A stretch of 64,000 bases of DNA from positions 1-64,000 of the forward strand of contig JBCDGJ010000003.1 in assembly GCA_038757945.1 (NCBI GenBank). Direction: 5' to 3'. A program made the translations under genes and the position numbers. This document shows positions 52,741 through 61,696 of the stretch, piece after piece. Every line of letters starts with the position of its first letter. The stretch's first letter is position 1. The notes under the pieces are model-generated. The model had not been told where the DNA came from, did no database searches, and saw only the letters and a program-made list of their open reading frames with translations. The DNA comes from CALHVX01 sp038757945 (GTDB lineage: Bacteria > Pseudomonadota > Gammaproteobacteria > Pseudomonadales > Azotimanducaceae).

Positions 52741-54231
52741 ATGGCAGACACAGAAGAATCGACAGCCGGAGAAAGCGCCGGCACGCTTGAGGCCAGCGAT
52801 TTCGAAGCCTTGCTGGCGCAGGAGTTCAAGCCGAAGTCGGACGCGGCAAAAGATGCGGTTGAAACGGCTGTCTCGACGCTGGCGGAGATTGCTCTGCAGG
52901 AGACGACGGTCATTGGCAGCGATGTCATCGAGACCGTTAACGCAATGATTGCTGAGATCGACCAGAAGCTTACGGATCAGGTCAACGCCATCATCCACAA
53001 CGATGATTTTCAGAGGCTCGAGAGCTCCTGGCGTGGCCTGCACCATCTGGTGAACAACACCGAGACGGACGAGCAGCTGAAGATCCGCGTCTTTAACATC
53101 GGTAAGCAGGAGCTCGGCAAGACGCTCAAGCGCTACAAGGGCACCGCCTGGGATCAGAGCCCCATCTTCAAGAAGTTCTACGGCGAAGAGTACGACCAGC
53201 TGGGCGGGGAGCCCTACGGTGCGCTGGTGGGTGATTACTACTTCGACCATAGCCCGCAGGATGTGGAGCTGATGGGGGAAATAGCCAAGACCGCGGCAGC
53301 CGCGCACGCGCCGTTCATGGCGGCGGCAGCGCCCAGCGTCATGCAGATGGAGTCCTTTCAGGAGCTGTCCAATCCCCGGGATCTGACTAAGATCTTCTCG
53401 ACTCCGGATTACGCGGCATGGAACTCGCTGCGCGACTCCGATGACTCAAAGTACCTGTCGCTGGCCATGCCGCGATTTCTGGCACGTCTGCCTTACGGCT
53501 CGAAGACCGATCCGGTCGAAGAGTTCGACTTCGAAGAGGATACCGCCGGTGCCGATTCGAACAAGTACACCTGGGCCAACGCGGCATACGCCATGGCCGT
53601 CAACGTCAATCAGGCCTTCAAGGCCTTTGGCTGGTGCACTCAGATCCGCGGCGTGGAATCCGGCGGGCTGGTCGAAAACCTGCCGACGCATACGTTCCCG
53701 ACCGACGACGGTGGGGTAGACATGAAATGCCCGACCGAAATCGCGATCGGTGACCGGCGCGAGGCCGAGCTGTCCAAGAACGGTTTCCTACCGCTGATTC
53801 ATCGCAAGAACACGGACATGGCAGCTTTTATCGGCGCGCAGTCGCTGAATCGGCCGGCGCAGTATGAGGATCCCGATGCTACTGCGAATGCGGAGCTTTC
53901 GGCGCGCCTGCCATACATGTTTGCGATGAGCCGGTTTGCGCACTTCCTGAAGTGCATCGTTCGCGACAAGATCGGCTCCTTCAAGGAGCGGGCCGACATG
54001 GAAGTGTGGCTCAACAACTGGATCACCCAGTACGTAGAGACGAATCCGGCGACGGCGACCGATGCCGACAAGGCTCGCAGACCTCTTGCAGGTGCTGAAG
54101 TAACGGTTGCGGAAGTAGAGGGAAATCCCGGCTATTACGCAGCGAAGTTTTCGCTACGTCCACATTATCAGTTAGAGGGGCTGAGTGTGGAAATGAGCTT
54201 GGTGTCGAAGCTCCCCTCAGTGAAGGAATAA
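52741..54231 (+). CDS. tssC: Type VI secretion sheath large subunit TssC
   Basis: A 496-residue protein (VipB/ImpC), full length. Landmarks are FQRLESSWRGLHHLVNNTET, then SPIFKKFYGEEYDQLGGEPY, and near the end KARRPLAGAEVTVAEVEGNP and HYQLEGLSVEMSLVSKLP, the C-terminal sheath strands. The acidic N-terminal stretch (MADTEESTAGES) is normal. ATG 52741 lies two bases after the tssB stop. With TssB it forms the sheath that contracts to fire the Hcp tube. Confidence 0.98.
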   Translation: MADTEESTAGESAGTLEASDFEALLAQEFKPKSDAAKDAVETAVSTLAEIALQETTVIGSDVIETVNAMIAEIDQKLTDQVNAIIHNDDFQRLESSWRGLHHLVNNTETDEQLKIRVFNIGKQELGKTLKRYKGTAWDQSPIFKKFYGEEYDQLGGEPYGALVGDYYFDHSPQDVELMGEIAKTAAAAHAPFMAAAAPSVMQMESFQELSNPRDLTKIFSTPDYAAWNSLRDSDDSKYLSLAMPRFLARLPYGSKTDPVEEFDFEEDTAGADSNKYTWANAAYAMAVNVNQAFKAFGWCTQIRGVESGGLVENLPTHTFPTDDGGVDMKCPTEIAIGDRREAELSKNGFLPLIHRKNTDMAAFIGAQSLNRPAQYEDPDATANAELSARLPYMFAMSRFAHFLKCIVRDKIGSFKERADMEVWLNNWITQYVETNPATATDADKARRPLAGAEVTVAEVEGNPGYYAAKFSLRPHYQLEGLSVEMSLVSKLPSVKE

Positions 54232-54256
54232 GACCACAGCCACCAGGAGAACAACC

Positions 54257-54754
54257 ATGGCAATTTATCTGAAGTTTGACACGGAAATTAAAGGGGATTC
54301 GCAGACCGACGGTCATGAAAACTGGATTACCCTGGACTCGGTCCAGTTAGGCGTTGGCCGGGCGATCAGTGCAAGCGGCGCCAGCACGGACCGTGAGACC
54401 AGCAATCCGTCGTTCTCTGAACTGACCTGCAACAAGTCTTCGGACATTTCCTCCTGTGAGCTCTTTGCCCAATCGATCCACGGAAAGAGCCTGGGCAAAG
54501 GGACCGTCAACTTCGTCAACACCCACGAAGGCAAGCCGCAGATCTACCTGCAGTACATCATGCACGAACCGATCGTGTCGTCGTTCAGCCAGAGTTCCGG
54601 AGGGGATCGTCCCGCCGAGTCCTTTGCCATCAACTTCACTAAGCTCGTCATGCTCTACCAGCAGTTCGACGGTGCTAAGAAAGTTGCGGACATGACCAAA
54701 GGTTGGGATCTTCGCACCGGAAAAGAGTTCAACGAAGGCAAGATTGGCGGTTAG
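54257..54754 (+). CDS. hcp: Type VI secretion tube protein Hcp (TssD)
   Basis: A 165-residue protein. It starts MAIYLKFDTEIKGDSQTDGH, with HENWITLDSVQLGVGR, QSIHGKSLGKGTVNFV and a closing strand FTKLVMLYQQFDGA, all typical of Hcp. Hexameric rings of it form the inner tube. AGGAG precedes the ATG at 54257. Length matches the family; no effector extension. Confidence 0.96.
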   Translation: MAIYLKFDTEIKGDSQTDGHENWITLDSVQLGVGRAISASGASTDRETSNPSFSELTCNKSSDISSCELFAQSIHGKSLGKGTVNFVNTHEGKPQIYLQYIMHEPIVSSFSQSSGGDRPAESFAINFTKLVMLYQQFDGAKKVADMTKGWDLRTGKEFNEGKIGG

Positions 54755-54800
54755 CCATGGGACGATGCCGATCCGCTGGCAACGCTGAAGGCAGGTCGGC

Positions 54801-55601
54801 ATGACCGCCCAGGAGCACCTGCAGAGCGGGCGCCCGGCAGAGGCGCTCGCCGCGCTGCAGGAGCAGGTGCGGGCCAATCCTGCAGATGCAAAGCTGCGAG
54901 TGTTTCTGTTCCAGCTGCTGTCATTGCTCGGACAGTGGCAGCGGGCGGCTACGCAGCTGAACCTGGTCGGGGATATGGATCCTGGTACGCTCGCCATGAA
55001 GGCCACGTACGAAGATGCGCTGCAGTGTGAAGTGCTCCGGCCCACCGTCTTTGCAGGCGAACGGTCGCCGCTGGTGTTCGGTGAGCCAGAGCAGTGGATC
55101 GCCCAACTGATTGGGGCGCAGCAAACCTTTGCGGCGGGTGAGTACAAGGCGTTTCAAGCTGCCCTCGAAGCCAGTCTCGATGAAGCGCCTGAGGTGTCCG
55201 GTACCATCAACGGTGAGCCGTTCGAATGGATCGCCGACGCCGATTCGCGCCTCGGTCCGATCCTCGAGCTCGTTCTCAACGGCCGCTACTACTGGGTTCC
55301 CTTTTCGCGAATCAGCAAGATTCTGATCGAACCGCCGAGCGATCTGCGCGATGCGATCTGGACCCCCGCTAATTTCGTCTGGGCCAACGAGGGCGAGGCG
55401 GTTGGCCTCATACCAACGCGTTATGTCGGGTCCGAGCAGGCTGAAGACGGTGCTCTGTGTCTTGCCAGAAGCACGGAATGGCAACAACCGGCAGAGAACC
55501 TTTATCAAGGTTTGGGGCAGCGCGTGCTGATGACGGACAGCAGCGAATACCCGCTGATGGAAGTGCGTGAGATCACCCTGAATACGCAGTCGCGGGCCTG
55601 A
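54801..55601 (+). CDS. tagJ: Type VI accessory protein TagJ (ImpE/SciE family)
   Basis: A 266-residue protein with a TPR-like N-terminus (HLQSGRPAEALAALQEQVRA, then LFQLLSLLGQWQRAATQLNL) and the conserved ImpE C-terminal block WIADADSRLGPILELVLNGR, then YYWVPFSRISKI. In Pseudomonas the homologue binds the TssB N-terminal helix and supports sheath recycling by ClpV (established for that system). Its presence places this locus in the TagJ-containing T6SS subgroup. ATG 54801. Confidence 0.93.
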   Translation: MTAQEHLQSGRPAEALAALQEQVRANPADAKLRVFLFQLLSLLGQWQRAATQLNLVGDMDPGTLAMKATYEDALQCEVLRPTVFAGERSPLVFGEPEQWIAQLIGAQQTFAAGEYKAFQAALEASLDEAPEVSGTINGEPFEWIADADSRLGPILELVLNGRYYWVPFSRISKILIEPPSDLRDAIWTPANFVWANEGEAVGLIPTRYVGSEQAEDGALCLARSTEWQQPAENLYQGLGQRVLMTDSSEYPLMEVREITLNTQSRA

Positions 55602-55615
55602 ACTTGGATGGTCAG

Positions 55616-56107
55616 ATGCCGCAGGATCGGCTGCAGCCTTCGCTGCTCGATCGGATCACCGATCTGAATCCAGAGGCCAAGAGCGAGCCCAGTGACCAGC
55701 GCTATCTGAACTCGCGACAGCTCCGGGCGGCAATCGTCCGCGATCTCGGTTGGCTGCTGAACACCGGCCGATTGGAAGCAACAACCCCGCTGGATGGTTA
55801 TCCCGCCGTCGCCCGCTCAGTGCTCAACTACGGAATCCCCGAGCTATCCGGCACGCTGCTGTCGAATGTCAACATCACCATGCTCGAGCGCAGCGTCCGC
55901 AGCGCCATTATCGATTTCGAGCCGCGCATACGCCGCCATTCGCTGACCGTCCGGGTGCTGGTTGATGAGGACGCGAACGCACGCAACATGCTCACTTTCG
56001 AGATTGAGGCGGAAGCCTGGGGCTACCCTGGTCCACTGCACTTTCTGCTGAAGACGGAGATGGACCTGGAGCACGGTCACGTCTCGATCGTTGATTTCGG
56101 CGGCTGA
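55616..56107 (+). CDS. tssE: Type VI baseplate protein TssE (gp25-like)
   Basis: A 163-residue protein from ATG 55616 (TTG 55604 is an alternative). It has RLQPSLLDRITDLNPEAKSE at the start, RQLRAAIVRDLGWLLNT in the middle and the EPR-type signature FEPRIRRHSLTVRVLV, which matches phage T4 gp25 and marks TssE. It closes with LKTEMDLEHGHVSIVD. Part of the baseplate wedge with TssF and TssG. It ends 4 bp before tssF. Confidence 0.95.
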   Translation: MPQDRLQPSLLDRITDLNPEAKSEPSDQRYLNSRQLRAAIVRDLGWLLNTGRLEATTPLDGYPAVARSVLNYGIPELSGTLLSNVNITMLERSVRSAIIDFEPRIRRHSLTVRVLVDEDANARNMLTFEIEAEAWGYPGPLHFLLKTEMDLEHGHVSIVDFGG

Positions 56108-56111
56108 GCGG

Positions 56112-57983
56112 ATGGACGAGAAGTTCACCAGCTACTACAACGAGGAACTCCTCTATCTGCGTGAGCTGGGTGCTGAGTTTGCGAAGGCCTATCCGAAGAT
56201 TGCCGGGCGGTTGGAGCTCGGCAGCAATGAGCCTGCGGACCCCTATGTCGAGCGCCTGCTCGAGGGTTTTGCCTTTCTGACGGCTCGGGTCCGGCTGAAG
56301 ATGGACGCGGAGTTTCCCCGGTTCACCCGTCGGTTGCTCGACGCCGTGATGCCGAACTACAGCGCTCAGCTACCGTCGATGGGGATTGCGAAGTTCCACC
56401 CAGATGCGGCCGGTGGGGTACCGCCGGGGGGCTTCGTCGTGCCGCGCGGGAGCACGTTGCTGAGTCTGCTGACGCGAGGCCAGCAGACACGCTGCCAGTT
56501 CCGAACCGCGCAGGACGTGACGCTGTACGGGATCGAGATTGCGGAGGCGACTTATCTGCAGAACAGCGCTGCGCTGGCGAACAGTGGCATTGCGGTGACC
56601 AAGGCGGAGCGAGCAGGGATTTCCCTGCGGCTGCGGTCCAGCATGGGCGTGCCCTTCAACGAGCTGGCCCTCGACACTCTGCCGGTCTACCTCAACGGGA
56701 CCAGCGCCGTTGCAGTAGCGCTCTGTGAGCAGCTGATTGCAGACAGCACGCGTGTTCTCGCGCGGCCGGCGGCGCAGCAGGCGACCTGGTCCGACGCCTC
56801 GGCGACCGACACCATTGCGCACATGGGCTTCGACGATGACCAGGCGCTCATGCCTACCACCCACAGCGGGCTCGGCGCCTACCGAATGCTGCAGGAGTAC
56901 TTCGCGTTGCCGCAGCGTTTCCTGTTCGTCGAGCTCAAGGGATTGACCGCGCTGTTACAGCATTGCGATGCGACTGAAGTCGAGCTTGTCGTCGTTTTCG
57001 ACCGGATCAACGAGAAGCTGCCGGAGATCGTCTCAGCCGACAACTTCCAGCTGTTCTGCACCCCGATCATCAACCTCTTCGAGAAACGTGCAGACCGGAT
57101 TCAGGTGCAGCCACAGGCGGTTGAACATCATGTTCTGCCGGATCGAACCCGCCCCATGGATTTCGAAGTGTTCAGCGTGGAGGGCGTAACCGGTATCGAC
57201 AGCAGCGAAGATCAGACCCAGGAGTACCGTCCACTCTACGATCTCGGCAGCGCAAAGTTGACCGGTGGGGACGTAAGCTACTTTCACGTCAGCCGGGAGC
57301 AGCGGCTGTTCTCCTCGCGGCAGAAGCAGAAGGGCGCGCGTTCGAACTACCTCGGGAGCGAGTCTTATCTGAGCCTGACCGACAGTTCCGGGGGGCAGGG
57401 GAATACGACCGTCAAGCAGCTCGAGGTCATGACCCAGTGCACGAACCGGGATCTGCCGCTGCACATGGCGCTCGGGCAGGGGGCAACGGATTTTGATCTG
57501 CAGAGCGGGGCGCCGGTCGACAGTATCCGCTGCATCGTCGGTCCGACGCGGCCGAAGGCCAGCGTGACCGACGGCGACGTCGTCTGGCGGCTGATCAATT
57601 CGCTGTCGGTCAACTACCTGTCATTGATCAATCAGCATGATGGCCCGGCAGCCTTGCGGGAGTTGCTCAGGCTCTTCGTAGATTCTTCGCGGACGGCGAA
57701 CGGCGAGCAACTCACGGGGCTGATCGGTATCGATTCGAACCCCATCGTTGGTCGGCTGCCGACACCCGGTCCACTTTGCTTCGGACGTGGGTTGCAGGTC
57801 CGGCTGACCGTCGACGAGACGGCCTTTGAGGGTACCGGGGCCTTTCTGCTGGGATCGGTTCTCGACCGGTTCTTCGCCCGCTACGTCACGATGAATTCGT
57901 TTGCGCAGACCGTGCTGGTATCTGAGCAGCGGGGTGAGATCGCCCGCTGGCCGACACGGTCGGGAACCAGGCCGGTCCTGTGA
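56112..57983 (+). CDS. tssF: Type VI baseplate protein TssF
   Basis: A 623-residue protein starting at ATG 56112. TssF hallmarks are FTSYYNEELLYLRELGAEFA, KIAGRLELGSNEPADPYVER and LLEGFAFLTARVRLKMDAEF in the first 70 residues. It contains PVDSIRCIVGPTRPKASVT near the end and RFFARYVTMNSFAQTVL at the C-terminus. It forms the wedge with TssG and TssE. Its stop overlaps the tssG GTG. Confidence 0.97.
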   Translation: MDEKFTSYYNEELLYLRELGAEFAKAYPKIAGRLELGSNEPADPYVERLLEGFAFLTARVRLKMDAEFPRFTRRLLDAVMPNYSAQLPSMGIAKFHPDAAGGVPPGGFVVPRGSTLLSLLTRGQQTRCQFRTAQDVTLYGIEIAEATYLQNSAALANSGIAVTKAERAGISLRLRSSMGVPFNELALDTLPVYLNGTSAVAVALCEQLIADSTRVLARPAAQQATWSDASATDTIAHMGFDDDQALMPTTHSGLGAYRMLQEYFALPQRFLFVELKGLTALLQHCDATEVELVVVFDRINEKLPEIVSADNFQLFCTPIINLFEKRADRIQVQPQAVEHHVLPDRTRPMDFEVFSVEGVTGIDSSEDQTQEYRPLYDLGSAKLTGGDVSYFHVSREQRLFSSRQKQKGARSNYLGSESYLSLTDSSGGQGNTTVKQLEVMTQCTNRDLPLHMALGQGATDFDLQSGAPVDSIRCIVGPTRPKASVTDGDVVWRLINSLSVNYLSLINQHDGPAALRELLRLFVDSSRTANGEQLTGLIGIDSNPIVGRLPTPGPLCFGRGLQVRLTVDETAFEGTGAFLLGSVLDRFFARYVTMNSFAQTVLVSEQRGEIARWPTRSGTRPVL

Positions 57984-58981
57984 TCCGGGTGCCCGAGGCG
58001 CTACTCGATGATCCGCGCACCTTCGACTTCTTCGCGGCGCTCAGACGCCTTGAGGAAAGCAATCCGGACCGGCCGCGCATTGGCGAAGCCGCGCTACCGT
58101 CGCAGGAGATTGCCCGGCTCCGCCACCTGCCGAGCCTCGCTTTTGGCACCTCGGCGCTGACGGATGTGCGTGAGGCACCGGACCACGCGATTCTGATCAG
58201 TCAGTTTCTGGGCCTGCTGGGACCGAACGGGCCCATGCCGCTGCACGTCACGGAGTATGTGTTCGATCGCCTGCATAACGAGAACGATCCAACACCCGCG
58301 GCGTTTCTCGATATCTTCCATCACCGGCTGCTGACGCTGTTCTATCGAGCCTGGGCCCGATCGCAACCGCAGACCGACGGGGTGCGGCGTCGCGCGCCGG
58401 ATCACGTTGGCGCGTTTGTTGGCATCGGGCAGGCGAGCCTGAATGACCTGGACATGCTGGGTGACGACAGCAAACGGTTCTTTGCCGCTGCCTTCGCTCA
58501 TCAGCGGCGCGATGCTGAAAGCCTGGGCGCGGTGCTGACGCAGCAGTTTCAGACCCGTTTCGAGGTGCAGGAGTTTTCCGGCGCCTGGCTCAGGGTACCC
58601 GAAGAGGAGCTGACACTGCTTGGCGGCCACAACGCGGTGCTGGGGGTCAACACGACTGCTGGCTCGCGAATCTGGAGCGTCCAGCATCGGTTCCGCCTGC
58701 GTGTTCACGCGCTCAGCTACGATCGCTATGCCGGCTACCTGCCCGGGCAGCCGTTGGTTGCAGAGATGGTTGCCGCGGTGAGGCTGTACACCGGCGATGA
58801 GCAGGACTGGGACTATCAGCTCCTGCTGGAACGATCAGAGATTCCGCAGTTACAGTTGGGCGGCAGCCTGCAACTGGGGTGGAACACCTGGCTTGGGAGC
58901 ACCGCGCCCGACGAGATCGCCGAGGATGCGGTGATCACACCCGATCTCAGCTGCGGTCTGCGGCCGCAGACGACGGAATAA
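57980..58981 (+). CDS. tssG: Type VI baseplate protein TssG
   Basis: A 333-residue protein from GTG 57980, overlapping tssF by 4 bp. Characteristic parts are FDFFAALRRLEESNPDRPRI, then FLGLLGPNGPMPLHVTEYVF and FLDIFHHRLLTLFYRAWA, all diagnostic of ImpH/TssG. The C-terminus has GSLQLGWNTWLG. Full length. Wedge partner of TssF. Confidence 0.97.
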   Translation: MIRVPEALLDDPRTFDFFAALRRLEESNPDRPRIGEAALPSQEIARLRHLPSLAFGTSALTDVREAPDHAILISQFLGLLGPNGPMPLHVTEYVFDRLHNENDPTPAAFLDIFHHRLLTLFYRAWARSQPQTDGVRRRAPDHVGAFVGIGQASLNDLDMLGDDSKRFFAAAFAHQRRDAESLGAVLTQQFQTRFEVQEFSGAWLRVPEEELTLLGGHNAVLGVNTTAGSRIWSVQHRFRLRVHALSYDRYAGYLPGQPLVAEMVAAVRLYTGDEQDWDYQLLLERSEIPQLQLGGSLQLGWNTWLGSTAPDEIAEDAVITPDLSCGLRPQTTE

Positions 58982-59011
58982 AGTACCACTGAGCGGTCAT
59001 AGGGGAGAAAC

Positions 59012-61696
59012 ATGTCTGGAATCAGTCGAAGCGCTTTGTTTGGCAAGCTCAATCCCATTGCCTACAAGGGGATAGATAGCGCGACCGCGTTCTGCAAACT
59101 GCGGGGTAACCCTTACGTAGAGTTCGTGCACTGGTTGCACCAGCTGCTGCAGAATCAGGATTCCGATCTGCATCGGATCATCTCCACTTTCGAGCTCGAT
59201 CCGGCCACGCTGGCCCGGGACCTCACCGAGCGGCTCGATGCGCTGCCGCGTGGCGCAACGGCCATCTCCAACTTCTCGCCTCATATCGAGGAGGCCGTGG
59301 AACGGGGATGGGTATGTGGAACGCTGATGTACGGGGAATCCCAGGTCCGCACCGGTCACCTGGTGCTTGGCCTGCTGCAGACCCGTGGGCTGGCAACGGT
59401 CCTGACCAACGCGTCCGGCGAGTTCAACAAGATCAAGCTCGAGCGCCTTACGGACGAGTTCAGAGACATCGTCGCCGGCTCGCCGGAAGACTCGCTTGGC
59501 AGCACGGACGGTACCAACCTGAGCGGCGGCGCGGCGCCTGGTGAAACCAGTGGCGCCATGTCTCCGGAAATGGGACGGCAACAGGCGCTCAGCCAGTTCA
59601 CGGTGGACTGGACCGAGCGCGCGCGCTCCGGGGAGCTGGATCCGATCGTGGGCCGCGACGAGGAGATCCGACAGATCGTCGACATCCTGATGCGCAGGCG
59701 CCAGAACAACCCGATTCTGACCGGTGAGGCCGGGGTCGGTAAGACGGCGGTGGTGGAAGGGTTTGCCCAGCGAATTGCGGCCGGTGACGTGCCCCCGATG
59801 TTGAAGAACGTCTCCCTGCGCGAGCTCGATGTTGCTCGCCTGCAGGCCGGGGCAAGCATGAAGGGCGAGTTCGAGAACCGGTTGAAGCAGGTGATCGAGG
59901 AGGTCCAGTCGTCCGAGAAGCCGATCATTCTCTTTATCGACGAAGCGCACACGCTGATCGGTGCCGGCGGTGCGGCGGGCACCGGCGATGCGGCAAACCT
60001 GCTCAAGCCGGCACTCGCGCGGGGCACGCTGCGCACAATCGCCGCGACCACCTGGGCGGAATACAAGAAGCACATCGAGAAAGATCCGGCGTTGACGCGA
60101 CGGTTTCAGGTCGTGCAGATTCCAGAGCCGGAGGAAGACAAGGCCATCCGGATGATGCGGGGCATGACGTCGACGATGGAGAAGCACCATCGCGTCCAGA
60201 TTCTTGACGAGGCCGTTGAAGCCGCGGTGCGCCTGTCGCATCGCTATATTCCGGCGCGACAGCTGCCGGACAAGTCGGTATCGCTGATCGATACCGCCTG
60301 CGCCCGGGTTGCCATCAGCCAGCATGCTACCCCGGCTGAAGTTGAAGATACGCGTCGCACCATCGAAGCGCTGATCACGGAGCTCGAGATTATCGAGCGT
60401 GAGAGTGCCATCGGGGTCGACGTCGAAGAGCGCAGGTTGGGTGTTGAGCACCGGCTGGCGGATGCCAAGGATCAGCTGGCCGAAGTCGAGCAGCGTTGGG
60501 AGAGCGAGCAGACAGTCGTCGATCAGATTCTCGAACTGCGTGCGCAGCTGCGTGGAGAGACGGATGAAGCAGCGGCCGATGGCGCCGAGCCGGCCGATCC
60601 GGCGAACAAAGAAGCGCTGCTCGACCAGCTTCGTCCGCTGCAGGCGCAGCTTGCGGAGCTGCAGGGTGAGCGGCCGCTGATCCTGCCGAGCGTTGATGAG
60701 CAGGCGGTGGCGTCAGTCGTGGCGGACTGGACGGGTATCCCGGTCGGACGGATGGTGAAAGACGAGATCAGTACCGTCCTGAACCTCGCGGACCTGCTGA
60801 AGAATCGCATCATCGGTCAGGATCATGCGCTGGAGATGATTGCGAAGCGGATTCAGACTTCGCGCGCCGGGCTCGACAACCCGAACAAGCCCATTGGCGT
60901 TTTCATGCTGGCCGGGACCTCCGGGGTCGGCAAAACGGAGACAGCGCTTGCGCTTGCGGAAACGCTCTACGGCGGCGAGCAGAACATCATTACGATCAAC
61001 ATGAGCGAGTTTCAGGAGGCGCACACGGTTTCCACCCTGAAGGGGGCGCCGCCCGGCTACGTCGGCTACGGGGAGGGCGGCATCCTCACCGAAGCCGTGC
61101 GCAGGCGACCCTACAGCGTGGTGCTGCTGGACGAGGTCGAGAAGGCCCACCCGGACGTTCATGAGATCTTCTTCCAGGTCTTCGACAAGGGCGTGATGGA
61201 GGACGGCGAGGGTCGAACGATCGACTTCAAGAATACGCTGATTCTGCTGACCACGAACGCTGGCACAGAGTTGATCTCCAACATGTGTGCGGATCCGGAG
61301 CTGATGCCCGATCCTGAAGGAATCGCCAAAGCGCTGCGGGAGCCGCTGCTGAAGGAGTTCCCCGCGGCACTGCTCGGGCGGCTGGTGGTCATTCCTTACT
61401 ATCCGCTGAGCGACGAGATGATTGGCGCCATTACCCGGCTGCAGCTGGGCCGCATCGAGAAGCGGGTGACGGAAGCGCACGGTGTACCGTTCAGCTACGA
61501 CGATTCGGTCATCGATCTGGTTGCCGCGCGGTGCACGGAAATGGAGAGCGGCGGACGCATGATCGATGCGATTCTCACTAACACCGTGTTGCCACACATC
61601 TCCCGGGAGTTTCTGACGCGCCTGATGGACGGCGAAACGGTGGAGAAGATCCACATCGGCGTCGAGGAAGGCGAGTTCAGCTATTCGTTCGGATGA
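59012..61696 (+). CDS. clpV: Type VI sheath-recycling ATPase ClpV (TssH)
   Basis: An 894-residue AAA+ unfoldase. The Clp-N domain (1-160) binds TssC. The first AAA module has Walker A GEAGVGKTAVVEG near residue 241 and Walker B LFIDEAHTLIGAGG. A coiled M-domain region follows (DAKDQLAEVEQRWESEQTVV). The second module has Walker A GTSGVGKTETALALAE near residue 635 (Thr where Pro is usual) and VVLLDEVEKAHPDVHEIFFQ. It ends with the ClpV-type DAILTNTVLPHIS. It disassembles contracted sheath. ATG 59012 with GGGGAGA. The 3' end overlaps the convergent TPR-methyltransferase gene by 16 bp. Confidence 0.97.
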   Translation: MSGISRSALFGKLNPIAYKGIDSATAFCKLRGNPYVEFVHWLHQLLQNQDSDLHRIISTFELDPATLARDLTERLDALPRGATAISNFSPHIEEAVERGWVCGTLMYGESQVRTGHLVLGLLQTRGLATVLTNASGEFNKIKLERLTDEFRDIVAGSPEDSLGSTDGTNLSGGAAPGETSGAMSPEMGRQQALSQFTVDWTERARSGELDPIVGRDEEIRQIVDILMRRRQNNPILTGEAGVGKTAVVEGFAQRIAAGDVPPMLKNVSLRELDVARLQAGASMKGEFENRLKQVIEEVQSSEKPIILFIDEAHTLIGAGGAAGTGDAANLLKPALARGTLRTIAATTWAEYKKHIEKDPALTRRFQVVQIPEPEEDKAIRMMRGMTSTMEKHHRVQILDEAVEAAVRLSHRYIPARQLPDKSVSLIDTACARVAISQHATPAEVEDTRRTIEALITELEIIERESAIGVDVEERRLGVEHRLADAKDQLAEVEQRWESEQTVVDQILELRAQLRGETDEAAADGAEPADPANKEALLDQLRPLQAQLAELQGERPLILPSVDEQAVASVVADWTGIPVGRMVKDEISTVLNLADLLKNRIIGQDHALEMIAKRIQTSRAGLDNPNKPIGVFMLAGTSGVGKTETALALAETLYGGEQNIITINMSEFQEAHTVSTLKGAPPGYVGYGEGGILTEAVRRRPYSVVLLDEVEKAHPDVHEIFFQVFDKGVMEDGEGRTIDFKNTLILLTTNAGTELISNMCADPELMPDPEGIAKALREPLLKEFPAALLGRLVVIPYYPLSDEMIGAITRLQLGRIEKRVTEAHGVPFSYDDSVIDLVAARCTEMESGGRMIDAILTNTVLPHISREFLTRLMDGETVEKIHIGVEEGEFSYSFG